Shown here in pieces: positions 31,115 to 42,529 of a stretch of DNA of 64,000 nt (positions are counted from its first letter, which is position 1; the number at the start of each line of letters is the position of its first letter). Below the pieces are notes generated by a model. That model was not told the origin of the DNA. It saw nothing but the letters and a program-made list of their open reading frames with translations, and did not search any database. The stretch comes from Sesamum alatum (taxonomy: Eukaryota > Streptophyta > Magnoliopsida > Lamiales > Pedaliaceae). The position numbers and the translations under genes were made by a program. The stretch covers positions 25,277,395-25,341,394 of the forward strand of contig JACGWO010000004.1 in assembly GCA_034509735.1 (NCBI GenBank). Direction: 5' to 3'.

Positions 31115-34100
31115 GACCAAAACCTTCTGAATTATATGGAACGTATACATGGAAGATTGATAAATTTTCACAAATTAACAAAAGGGAACTTCGGAGCAAT
31201 GCATTTGAGGTTGGAGGCTACAAATGGTATGTTGTACTATCAGATTTGCCTCTTGCCATTGTTGTACATACAGACCCCAATCAGTACTATTACCTGAAGC
31301 CCTTAACCTCAAATTGGTTATTACTGTATATTGCTGTAGTCCAACCTGTGAGGCAATTTAGATTATTCTTTCTGTGCATTGAACTTTTATGCTATAAAAT
31401 ATTTTTGATCTTGAAAATAGGATGAATGTAGTTATACTATTAGGAGGATTCTAACTCTTTGTGGATGCATATGTAAAATTCCTGGAAGATAGTGTTTTAT
31501 AGACTTGCGATTTTCTAGTTATGTGTTTATAAGTCCAAAATGAGGCTAATACCATGCTTCTGTGTGTTGTCATGCAATGTGGCCATTTATTTATTCATGT
31601 CTTTCCTGAGGGCCTGAGGCTTTGCCATGAATATTGGTCTGATCTGTGTGCCATCAGTGATGCCTCTTCTGTTTATGAAGTATTAAATCTGTTTATTAAT
31701 TGTATAATTTTCCTTCCAGTAATTTCTTTGCTAATTTCACACTACCAACCCAGCAACTTGACGTTTTTCTTATACTTATGCTATTTATTAAGGTCTGAAT
31801 TTTTGTTTGTTTTAGAACACTATAGTTTCTTGTGATGTATCTTGCATGGAAATTGGTGCACTGATACAGTTGAATTTGCTCCTTATGATTAATAGAAATT
31901 CAAACTTTGGTTGATAGGTGTATTTTGATATACCCCCAAGACTGTGATGTCTGCAATCACCTGTCTTTGTTTCTTTGTGTGCGAATCATGACAAACTTCT
32001 TCCAGGTATGAGACATTTTGTGAATGATGATTTGGGTTGAAAATCTATGTTAATTTGAAGTGTGTATCATGAGGTTCCTCTTATGTACAGGGTGGAGTCA
32101 TTTTGCGCAATTCACTATTGCTGTGGTGAATAAGGATCCTAAAAAATCCAAATATTCTGGTAGTTGTTCTATTAGTATTGGTTTTAGTATTAATATACTT
32201 TTTCTTTTTTGGGTAATTGAATTTTTACTGCAATACAACCGGCCTTGACATATTTCATTAAAACTCAAAGATACATTACACTGGTTCGGGAAGAAGGAGC
32301 ACGACTGGGGTTGGAAGCAATTTATGGAGCTATCAAAGGTGTTGGATGGCTTCATTGACGCTGATACTTTGATAATTAAAGCTCAAGTCCAAGTAATTAG
32401 GTACAGTTTTAAATAACCTGTTTGTCGAGTTTTATATTGTGTAGAACGCTGAAATGCCACTCCTTTGAAGCTATATGCTTCATATTTGCATGTTAATAAA
32501 TGTTTGCTCTTTACGTGATTGCATCTGTATGCAATTTAAATGTTTGCAAAAGCATAAGTTGGTGGATATCTTCAACTGTACAGCTTGAGTGGAAAATGGA
32601 AATAAAATATGCACACCCTGCTGAGTGTAGGGAGATTGGTGCAGATTGCTCTCATTCTCGCCTCATATTTGGGTTCTCTATCAATTTCTTTTTAGCGGAT
32701 TATTTCATCATCTTGCTATTTTTCTTTAAACCTTGTAATTGTATTTAGTAGCATTTGGTTGAGGTTCTGAGAGAAGTCATCTAATACCCCCTGCTTCTGG
32801 GTGCAGAGGTTTGTCAGTTATGTGGTAAGATATTTTTCTGATAATTTAGGAAGGAAGTGAAGGGGATATGGAGCAAGGACTATACTTTTTGATCATTTTA
32901 AATGGTTTCTGGTAAAATTTGGGCTTTACTTATAAGTTACTTTATCTACTTGTCTTGGTTTGATCTATGAATGGCCTTGAGTTTTGTTTGCATCTATTAG
33001 TGACTCCTCCAAATTTACTCTAACTGTTGGTTTGCAGGGAGAGAGCAGATCGACCATTCCATTGTCTTGACTGTCAGTATCGGAGGGAACTTGTACGGGT
33101 ATATTTGACAAATGTGGAACAAATCTGTCGGCGTTTTGTTGAAGAATGAAGGGCCAAACTAGTAAAACTGATAGAGGATAAAGTTAGATGGTCTAGGTAT
33201 GGTGTGCCTCTTATTTCTAGCAAGTCTAAATATATTTAAATCAAGTTCTTTTCTTGACAACAATGAATTACCTTCCTTATGTATTACTTTTTGGATAATA
33301 AATCTATAACAGCCTTTTAGGGTGACGGATTACTTGTTTGAAACATAATAACAGTTCTAGTCAAATCTTGTTTGAATGTTGCCTGAATCTGTTTTGAGAT
33401 ATCATATTGACCACTTGCAAAGAAAGATATATTTGGTAATCTACAATTATAAAGAAGTTCCAACCTTTTCAACTGTGGTACGATATAGGTAAAATTTGTT
33501 TGGACCTGTTCCTTTGTAGATCGCAATTATCCATGTGCAGGTGGTGAGTAGGTTCTGGACATGATCTGGATATCTTTAGTATTCAGAGGCAAATGTGCTT
33601 CACAAGTACAGACAAGCAGACTAGATTTAAGATTTTAAGAAACTTCCTTCTAATCCTTATTTAGTTTCCCATTCAGTGAGCAAAAAATATCAATAACCTC
33701 TAGCATCATGTGTTGCCAATTGTTTTGTTGCTTTTGCATCTCAGTTTTGTTGTTATTATAACTGAGTTTCTAAATCAAAATTCTGTGAACATGCTAATTG
33801 GCACCCATCTGCTAATGTCTTTTCAACATGTAATTAATTTTCAGCTTCTGTGCTTTCTGGCTGGGTATGGATCAAAGTTCCAGGCGCCGCATGTCTCGAG
33901 AGAAAACAGAATCGATTTTAAAAGTTGTTGTGAAACATTTTTTCATAGAAAAAGAAGTCACATCTACCCTTGTCGTGGATTCATTGTACAGTGGTCTCAA
34001 GGGTCTTGAAGGCCAGAATAAGGCGAAGAAGAGCAAGGGCAAGTATTTAGAAGCAGAAGATTTACCAGTTCCTGTTGTTCGAACCGAGAAAGATACGTTC

Positions 34101-34193
34101 GTTTTGGTGGATGATGTTTTACTACTGCTTGAGAGGGCCGCCATGGAACCTTTGCCTCCAAAGGATGAGAAGGGTCCTCAAAATCGTATGAAG
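31115..34193 (+). pseudogene. MATH/TRAF-homology domain gene relic (plant TRAF1/MUSE13-14-like), broken
   Basis: Six exons with GT-AG borders can be traced: 31115-31226, 31918-32005, 32091-32159, 32271-32400, 33038-33196, 33845-34193. Together they give a MATH domain (Y-G-T-Y-T-W-K-I near its start, N-A-F-E-V-G-G-Y-K-W, then C-D-V-C-N-H-L-S-L-F-L). They continue with the R-P-F-x-C-L-D-C-Q-Y-R-R-E-L segment and the D-D-V-L-L-L-L-E-R-A block. This order is that of plant MATH proteins such as Arabidopsis TRAF1a/b (MUSE14/13), adaptors for immune-receptor turnover and autophagy. Damage is visible: exon 2 is 88 nt and has lost one base near 31981, exon 5 has TGA at 33147 in an E-E-x-R context, and W-to-G-type replacements occur in exon 4. 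The N-terminal exon and everything after exon 6 (the coiled-coil half) are missing. I infer a pseudogene; rescue by alternative splicing is unlikely. Confidence 0.85.
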
Positions 34194-34999
34194 GTGATAA
34201 GTTTATATGCAACTCTGTGTGCTTTGCCGAAGTGCACCCGTTACTTATTTTTTTCTATAAATGAATAACTGCTGATGCCATCCACAGAGGAAGGTGCTAT
34301 TTCCATGATCTGTTGAATGACAGTTGCTTGTTGATAATGGACAAATTTTCATGTATGATAGTCTCATTTAAACATCACTTTTAATACCTTCTTGGTCCAT
34401 AAACTGTTATATTGACCAGCCATTGTTTAGATCTTACTTGGTGTAGCAGTTGGCTACAACAAATTTTACTGACTGCATAGTAGTATTGAAGGGCACAGAT
34501 TAGTGCCTAATGTCAGTTGCAGCAGTAAAAGCGGGAGTAATAATCATTTTTCCGTAAATCAAGTACTGGAAAGTTCCATGAAGAAATATTCCTACATGTT
34601 GAAAGTTGAACAAAAATGTGGATTCTGTCTTCTAGAAAATGTAACATATAATGTGAATATGAGCTGCTGTTACTTGAAAATGTTGTTTTATAGATTGAGC
34701 AAGGTAGCAAACACAATATGCTATGTCTGGGAGTAGGTTTCAGGAATTGACTGGGAAATTTCCATTTTGGCAGTATTATATGGATGATATTCCTAGTGGA
34801 TATCTTAGAAAACTAGCTTGTCATTCGCCGACAGTGCGAAACCTTTTGGTGATAATTGTACTGCAGGGAAAGGATTGTCTTAAAATTATGATTTGATGAA
34901 ATTAACAAAATCAAACTGTACCAATAGCTTGAATATTGATGTTTTTGTTTCTGTGGCTTCCACCTGGTTTTTGCATTGTCCAGATCAGCATTGGCTGCA
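34194..34999. other. Sequence beyond the last MATH exon
   Basis: After the donor gtgata at 34194 I find no further MATH-family exon. The sequence is intron-like, T-rich DNA. The open frame 34503-34736 is not recognised. Confidence 0.5.
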
Positions 35000-37900
35000 A
35001 ATGCAGTAATCCTGGCATTCCTTTTCTTGTAACTTCTTAATATTTCAGTGAAACTTTGCTTGGGCAAATGCAGTAATCCTGAAACAATAATGTTTAGGAA
35101 TCAGATTTATCTCATGTAACGAGCATTAGCTATTCTTCTAGTTATAAACATAAATACATGTCTATTTTTTTAACCAATGTACTTCTGTTTAAATTGAAGA
35201 AGCCATGATACACTTGAACCCCATACTACAATTATCTAGCGTCTTTTTATGAATATAATTTTGTTGGAATTGAAGAAACCATGATACACTTGAACCCCTT
35301 TGTATATTATGGTAGGTTTTATTATCAGTGATTCACATCCTCCATGGGATTCCAGTTATTAATTATGCCACCCTTCATCATTTTGTTTATATGCAGAGTT
35401 GCGGAGAGCATTATGGAACCCCGGAGTTCTCTGCTAAAAGATAGAAGACAGGCAAAGGAGAAAAAAAATATTGAATAGCAAAAAATATAAAGAAAGGAGA
35501 AGGAGAAAAAAAATATTAAAAAACTATTTGATAGAAAAAAAGGCGAAAGAGCAAAAATGATAAGAAAACTATCTTTTCATGACATGATGCATATTAAAGA
35601 CATGATTCAAATTCTTGGGAAAGGTATCATATCATTTTTATATTGATTACGCTTATGTTTCCTTTAGCAACTTGGTTTTTTAATATTTGGTTGCGTGGTA
35701 ACTCAGTCTCTTAAATTGATGCTTTTCTTGATTTAGGCTGGCACGCAATGGTTGAGAATTTATTGTCACTTTCCCCAGAGCTTATCACATGGGGGTTCAT
35801 TCATGGTAAAGCACTTGTAATTGCTTGATTCCTATCAATATTTACGTCGATCTATCTGCCGAATTTATTTAATATCAATATGTGACAAATAAGGTGCTTA
35901 TTTTGTTTAATTTGTCCATCGTTTTCATTATGTTCTAGGTTTGTTTTCTTCTTGTATGTGAGTCTATTCTTGTCATTCAAACAATGGTCTCTTGAAATTT
36001 ATTATTTTACTGGCATTCCTTTTCTTGTAACTCTTCAAATTTCAGTGAAACTTTGCTTGGGCAAGTGCAGTAATCCTGAATAAATAATGTTTAGGAATAA
36101 GATTTATCTCATGTAACGAGCATTAGCTACTCTTCTAGTTATAAATATAAATACATGTCTAGTCTTTTCATCAATGTACTTTGGTAATTGAAGAAGCCAT
36201 GATACATCTGAACCCCGTTCTACAATTTGCTAGGTTTTATTGTCAGTGATAATATGCTAGTCTTCTCACGAATATAATTTTGTTAGAATTGAAGAAGCCA
36301 TATACACTTCAACCCCTTTGTATAATATTGTAGGTTTTATTGTCAGTGATTCACATCCTCCATGGGATCCCAGTTATTAAGTATGCCATATATGCATAAC
36401 ATTACATATTCGCATAAAGTTATGCACTGTTTTTATGAGAAGTGAAATGGGTTCATTCTTCATTTTGTGTATATCTATATGCAGAGTTGCAAAGAACATT
36501 GCTATGGAACCCCGGAGTTCTCTGCTAAAAGAAAGATGAAAGGCGAAGGAGAAAAAATTATAAAAAAGCAAAAAATCGAAAGAAAGAAGGAGAAAAAATC
36601 TAAAAAAACTATTTGATAGATAAAGAAGGAAAAAGAGAATATGATTAAAACACTATGTTTTCAGGACATGACGCAGATTAATGACATGCTGCAAATTATT
36701 GGGAAAGGTATCATATCATTTTTATATTCATTAGGCTTCTGTTTTATTTAGCATCTTTGATTTTTTAATATTTGGTTGCATGGTAACTTAGTCTCTTAAA
36801 TCGATGGTTTTCTTGATTTAGGCTGGTGCGCAAGGTTGAGAATTTATCGTCACTTTCCCAAGAGCTTATCACCCAGGGTTCATTCATGGTAAATCACTTG
36901 TAATTGCTTATAGCATCAATATTTCCGTTGCTCTATCTGGAGTAGTTGTTTAGTATCAATATGTGACAAATAAGGTGCTTATTTTGTTTAGATGGTCCAT
37001 TGCTTTCATTATGTTCTAGGTTTTTTTTCTTCTTATATGTAAGTCTCTTCTTTCATTCAAAGAATGAAAATTTATTATTTTACTGGCATTGCTTTTATTG
37101 TGGCTTATTCATATTTCAATGAAATTTTGCATGGGTAAATGTAGTAATCGTGAATCAATAAGGTCTAGGAATCAGATTAATCTCATATAACAAGCTTTAG
37201 CTACTCTTCTAGTTATAAACATAAATACATGCCTAGTCTTTTCACCAATGTCCTTTGGTTTAAATTGAAGAAGCCGTGATACACTTGAACCCCGTTCTAC
37301 AATTATCAAGGTTTTATTTTCAGTGATAATATGCTAGTCTTTTCACGAATATAATTTTGTTGGAATTGAAGAATCCATGATACACTTGAACCCCTTTATA
37401 TGCAACATATATGCATAAAGTTATGCATTACTGTTATGATAAGTGAATTGGGTTCCTTCATCATTTTGTGTATATTTATATGCAGAGTTGCGAAGAGCAT
37501 TGCTTTGGAACCCTGGAGTTCTCTGCTGAAAGATAGAAGAAAGGCAGAAGTTGAAAAAAATATTGAATAGCAAAAAATAGAAATAAAGGAGAAGGAGAAA
37601 AAAGATATTAAAAAACTATTTGATAGAGAAAAAAGGCGAGAGCAAAATTGATTGAAAAAACTATATTTTCAGGACATGATGCAGATTAGTGACATGCTTC
37701 AAATTCTTGGGAAAGGTATCATATCATTTTTATATTGATTAGGCTTACGTCTCCTTTAGCAACTTTTGTTTTTAAATATTTGGTTGCATGGTAACACATC
37801 TCTTAAATCGATGCTTTTCTTAATTTAGGCTGGCACGCAATGGTTGAGAATATTTATTGTCACTTTCCCAGAGCTTATCACTCGGGGTTCATTCATGGTA

Positions 37901-40900
37901 AAGCACGTGTAATTGCTTAATTCCTGTCAATATTTATGTTGATCTATCTGCATAAGTTATTAGTATCAATATGTGACAAATAAGGTGTTTATTTTGTTTA
38001 TATGGTCCAGCGGTTTCATTATGTTCTCGGTTTGGTTTCTTCTTATATGTGAGTCTCTTATTGTCATTCAAAGAATCGTGTCTTGAAAATCTATTATTAG
38101 ACTGGCAATTCTCTTCTTGTTTCTTCTTCATATTTCAGTGAAACTTTGCTTGGGCAGATGCAGTAATCCTGAATCAATAATATTTAGGAATAAGATTTAT
38201 CTCATGTAACGAGCATTAGCTACTCTTCTAGTTATAAACATAAATACATGTCTAGTCTTTTCACCAATGTACTTTGTTTTAAATTGAAGAAACCATGATA
38301 CATCTGAACCCCGTTCTACTATTTGCCAGGTTTTATTGTCAGTGATAATATGTTAGTCTTTTCACGAATATAATTTTGTTGGAATTGAAGAAGCCATATA
38401 CACTTGAACCCCTTTGTATAATATGATAGGTTTTATTGTCAGTGATTCACATCCTCCATGGGATCCCAGTTATTAACTATGCCATATATGCATAACATTA
38501 CATATATGCATAAAGTTCTGCATTATTTTTATGATACTAGAATCATTCATCATTTTATGTGTATTTATATGCAGAGTTGCGAAGAGCATTGCTATGGAAT
38601 CCCGGAGTTCTCTACTAAAAGATAGAAGAAAGGCGAAGGAAAAAAAAATATTGAAAAGCAAAAATGGAAAGAAAGGATGAGGAAAAAAAATATTAACAAA
38701 GTAGTTGATAGAAAAAAAAGGAGAAAGAGCAAAAATGATTAAAAAACTATCTTTTCAGGACATGATGCAGATTAATGACATGCTTCAAATTCTTGGGAAA
38801 GGTATCGTATCATTTTTATTTATTAGGCTTATGTTTCCTTTAGCAACTTTGGTTTTTTAATATTTGGTTGATTGTTAACTCTGTCTCTTAAATTGATGCT
38901 TTTCTTGATTTAGGCTGGCACGCAATGGTTGAGAATTTATGGCCACTTTCCCAAGAGCTTATCACATGGGGGTTCATTCATGGTAAACCACTTGTAATTG
39001 CTTGATTCCTATCAATATTTACGTTGATCTATCTGCAGAACTTATTTAATATCAATATGTGACAAATAAGGTGCTTATTTTGTTTATATGGTCCATCGCT
39101 TTCATGATGTTGTAGGTTTGTTTTCTTCTTATATGTGAGTCTATTCTTGTCATTCAAACAATGGTCTCTTGAAAATTTATTATTGTACTGGCATTCCTTT
39201 TCTTGTAACTTCTTGATATTTCAGTGAAACTTTCCTTAGGCAAATTAGTAATATGGAAACAATAATGTTTAGGAATCAGATTTATCTCATGTAACGAGCT
39301 TTAGCTACTCTTCTAGTTATAAACATTAATACGTGTCTAGTCTTTTCACCAATGTCCTTTGGTTTAAATTGATGAAGCCATGATACATCTGAACCCCGTT
39401 CTACAATTTGTTAGGTTATATTGTCAGTTATAATATGCTAGTCTTTTCACGAATATATTTTGTTGGAATTGAAGAAGCCATATACACTTGAACCCCTTTG
39501 TATAATATCGTGGGTTTTATTGTGAGTGATTCATATCCTCCATGGATCCCAGTTATTAAGTATGCCATATATGCGTAACTTTACATATATGTATAAAGTT
39601 ATGCATTATTGTTATGATAAGTGAATTGGGTTCCTTCATCATTTTGTGTATATTTATATGCAGAATTGTAAAGAGCATTGCTATGAACCCTGGAGTTCTC
39701 TACTAAAAGACAGAAGAAAGGCGAAGGAGAAAAATATTATTGAATAGCAAAAAATAGAAAGAAAGGAGAAGGAGAAAAAAAATATGAAAAATCTATTTGA
39801 TAGGAAAAAAGGCGAAACAGAAAAAATGATTAAAACACTATCTTTTTAGCACGCGACGTAGATTAAAGACATGCTTTAAATTCTTGGGAAAGGTATTATA
39901 TCATTTTTTATTGATTAGGCTTCTGTTTCCTTTAGCAACTTTGGTTTTTTACTATTTGGTTCCATGGTAACTCAGTCTCTTAAATCGATGCTTTTCTTGA
40001 TTTAGGCTGGCACGCAATAGTTGAGAGTTCACTGTCACTTTCCCAGAGCTTATCACTCGGGGTTTATTCATGGTAAAGCACGTGAAATGTCTTAATTCCT
40101 GTCAATATTTACGTTGATCTATCTGCAGAAGTTATTAATATCAATATAAGACAAATAAGGTGCTTATTTTGATTATATGGTCCTGCGGTTTCATTGTGTT
40201 CTCGGTTTGTTTTCCTCTTATAGCGAGTATCTTCTTGTCATTCAAAGAATAGTGTCTTGAAAATTTATTATTAGACTGGCATTGCTTTTCTTGTTTCTTC
40301 TTCATATTTCAGTGAAACTTTGCTTGGACAAATGCAGTAATCCTGATTCAGTAAAGCACTTGTAATTGCTTAATTGCTATCATTATGTACGTTTATCTGT
40401 CTGGAGTAGTTGTTTAGCATCAATATGTGACAAATAATTTTGTTGGAATTGAAGAAGCCATATACACTTGAACCCCTTTGTGTAATATCGTAGGTTTTAT
40501 TGTCAGTGTTTCGCATCCTCTATGGGATCCCAGTTATTAAGTATTCAAGTTATGCATTATTTTTATGATACTAGAATTGGGTACATTCATCATTTTATGT
40601 GTATTTATATGCAGAGTTGCGAAGAGCATTGCTATGGAACCCCGGAGTGCTCTGCTAAAAGGATAGAAGAAACGTGAAGGAGAAAAAATTATTGAAATGC
40701 AAAAAAGAGAAAGAAAGGAGAAGGAGCAAAAAATATTAAACACTATTTGATAGAAAAGAAAAAAGGCGAAAGAGCAAAAAATATTTAAAAACTGTCTTTT
40801 CACAATATGGTGCAGAATAATGACATGCTTCAAATTCTTGGGAAAGGTATCATATCATTTTTATATTGATTAGGCTTCTATTTCCTTTAGCCTCTTTGGT

Positions 40901-41840
40901 TTTATAATATTTGGTTGCATGGTAACTCAGTCTCTTAAAACGATGCTTTTCTTGATTTAGGCTGGCGTGCCATGCTTCAGAATTTGTTGTTAATTTCCCA
41001 AGACCTTATCACTCGGGGTTCATTCATGGTAAAGCACTTGTAATTGCTTAATTGCTATCATTATGTACGTTTATCTGGTTGGAGTAGTTGTTTAGTATCA
41101 ATATGTGACAAATAATTTTGTTGGAATTGAAGAAGCCCTATACACTTGAACCCCTTTGTGTAATATCGTAGGTTTTATTGTCTGATCCGCATCCTCTATG
41201 GGATCCCAGTTTTTAAGTATGCCATATATGCATAACATTACATATACGCATAAAGTTATGTATTATTTTTATGATACTAGAATTGGGTACATTCATCATT
41301 TTATGTGTATTTATATGCAGAGTTGCGAAGAGCATTGCTATGGAACCCCGGAGTTCTTTGCTAAAAGGATAGAAGAAACGTGAAGGAGAAAAAATTATTA
41401 AAATGCAAAAAAGAGAAAGAAAGGAGAAGGAGCAAAAATATTAAACACTATTTGAAAGAAAAGAAAAAAGGCGAAAGAGCAAAAAATATTTAAAAACTGT
41501 CTTTTCACAATATGGTGCAGAATAATGACATGCTTCAAATTCTTGGGAAAGGTATCATATCATTTTTATATTGATTAGGCTTCTATTTCCTTTAGCATCT
41601 TTGGTTTTATACTATTTGGTTGCATGGTAACTCAGTCTCTTAAATCGATGCTTTTCTTGATTTAGGCTGGCGTGCCATGCTTCAGAATTTGTTGTTAATT
41701 TCCCAAGACCTTATCACTCGGGGTTCCTTCATGGTAAAGCACTTTTAATTGCTTAATTGCTATCATTATGTATGTTTATCTGTCTGGAGTAGTTGTTTAG
41801 TATCAATATGTGACAAATATTGTCTCCAAAATGTTGTCGA
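35000..41840 (+). repeat. Tandem array of seven 0.7-1.1 kb units, each with two exon-like blocks
   Basis: The landmark 'tatgcagagttgc' (one copy 'atgcagaattgt') recurs at about 35391, 36480, 37491, 38570, 39660, 40610 and 41316, giving spacings of 1089, 1011, 1079, 1089, 951 and 706 bp. Each unit also has 'gaagaagccatgatacac', 'tgaaccccgttctac' or 'tgaacccctttgta', 'tgtgacaaataaggtgctt' and 'gtaacgagcattagctac' in the same order. The last two units lack the stretch around 'aaggtgctta...taacgagc', hence the shorter period. Adjacent units 6 and 7 (about 40370-41090 and 41040-41800) are nearly the same and look like the most recent duplication. Confidence 0.9.
35396..41733 (+). pseudogene. Seven copies of an unidentified two-exon module (E1 + E2)
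   Basis: E1 copies: 35396-35623, 36485-36707, 37496-37715, 38575-38801, 39664-39892, 40615-40846, 41321-41551. E2 copies: 35737-35805, 36822-36888, 37829-37897, 38914-38982, 40006-40072, 40961-41028, 41666-41733. Every E1 follows 'atatgcag' (copy 1 'atatgcag', copy 5 'atatgcag') and ends ggaaag|gtat; every E2 follows 'atttag' and ends catg|gtaa. In the frame V-A-K-S-I-A-M-E-P, E1 encodes a Lys/Glu-rich coil ending in D-M-M-Q-I-N-D-M-L-Q-I-L-G-K. E2 continues in phase with G-W-H-A-M-V-E-N-L. All copies carry stops (often TAG within 30 codons) or indels, so none is translatable as is. I do not recognise the parent protein. Confidence 0.6.
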
Positions 41841-42209
41841 AAGTATTTTAATAAAACTCATTTTCAATATTTTCCATACATATAATAGACGTGGTCATGG
41901 TTAGTGGCCGAAGGTGTTATGCTGCTGTCTTTGATTTTAGTGGTAATGACTTCTGCAAGTAATGTACGTCGGTTTGAGGTTTAGGATAAAAATAAGGAGG
42001 GAATAGAGAGGGTTGAGTTGTTAAGAGAAAGAAGAGAGATTCTTTCTTCAAGTTCTCTATCTAATAAAGAGGGAATGAAGAATTAGCATTTTATGAACTA
42101 ACTTTTTAGCTCATTATAAATTATATAATTTTAGTGTTGCTGATATGTAGTCATAAATTGAGCAGGAATCCTGAGCCAAACCCAAGCTGGAGAATAAAAC
42201 AACACAAGT
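41834..42209. other. Non-repeat spacer inside the array
   Basis: About 375 bp that do not belong to the 1 kb unit separate copy 7 from the partial copy at 42210. They contain no gene I can support. Confidence 0.5.
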
Positions 42210-42515
42210 CGTAGGCTTGCCTTCAGATTTAGATGTGATTTACAGAATTTCTTATCACTCAGGGTTTATTCATGGTAAAGCACTTGTAATGGCTTAAATT
42301 CTATCAATATTTACGTTGATCTATTTGGAGAATTTATTTAATATCAACATGTGAAAAATAAAGTGCTTATTTTGTTTATATGGTCTAATGCTTTAATTAT
42401 GTTCTCTAGGTTTGTTTTGTTCTTATATGTGAATCTCATCTTGTCACTCAAAGAATGGTGTCTTGAAAATTTATTATTTTACAGGCATTCCTTTTCTTGT
42501 AACTTATTGGCTATT
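42210..42515 (+). repeat. Partial eighth unit of the 35.0-41.8 kb array
   Basis: The tail of E2 ('cttatcactcagggtttattcatg|gtaaag', ending 42274) and the following intron-like part ('acgttgatctatttggag', 'aagtgcttattttg', 'ggcattccttttcttgtaac') match the array. E1 is absent. Confidence 0.8.
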
Positions 42516-42529
42516 ATTTTACAATTCGT

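Noticed and set aside
33845..35623. Possible homology between the MATH exon 6 end (gccatggaacc) and E1 of the array (gctatggaacc)
   Set aside because: The match is only about 10-20 nt and the surrounding codons differ. I regard it as chance.
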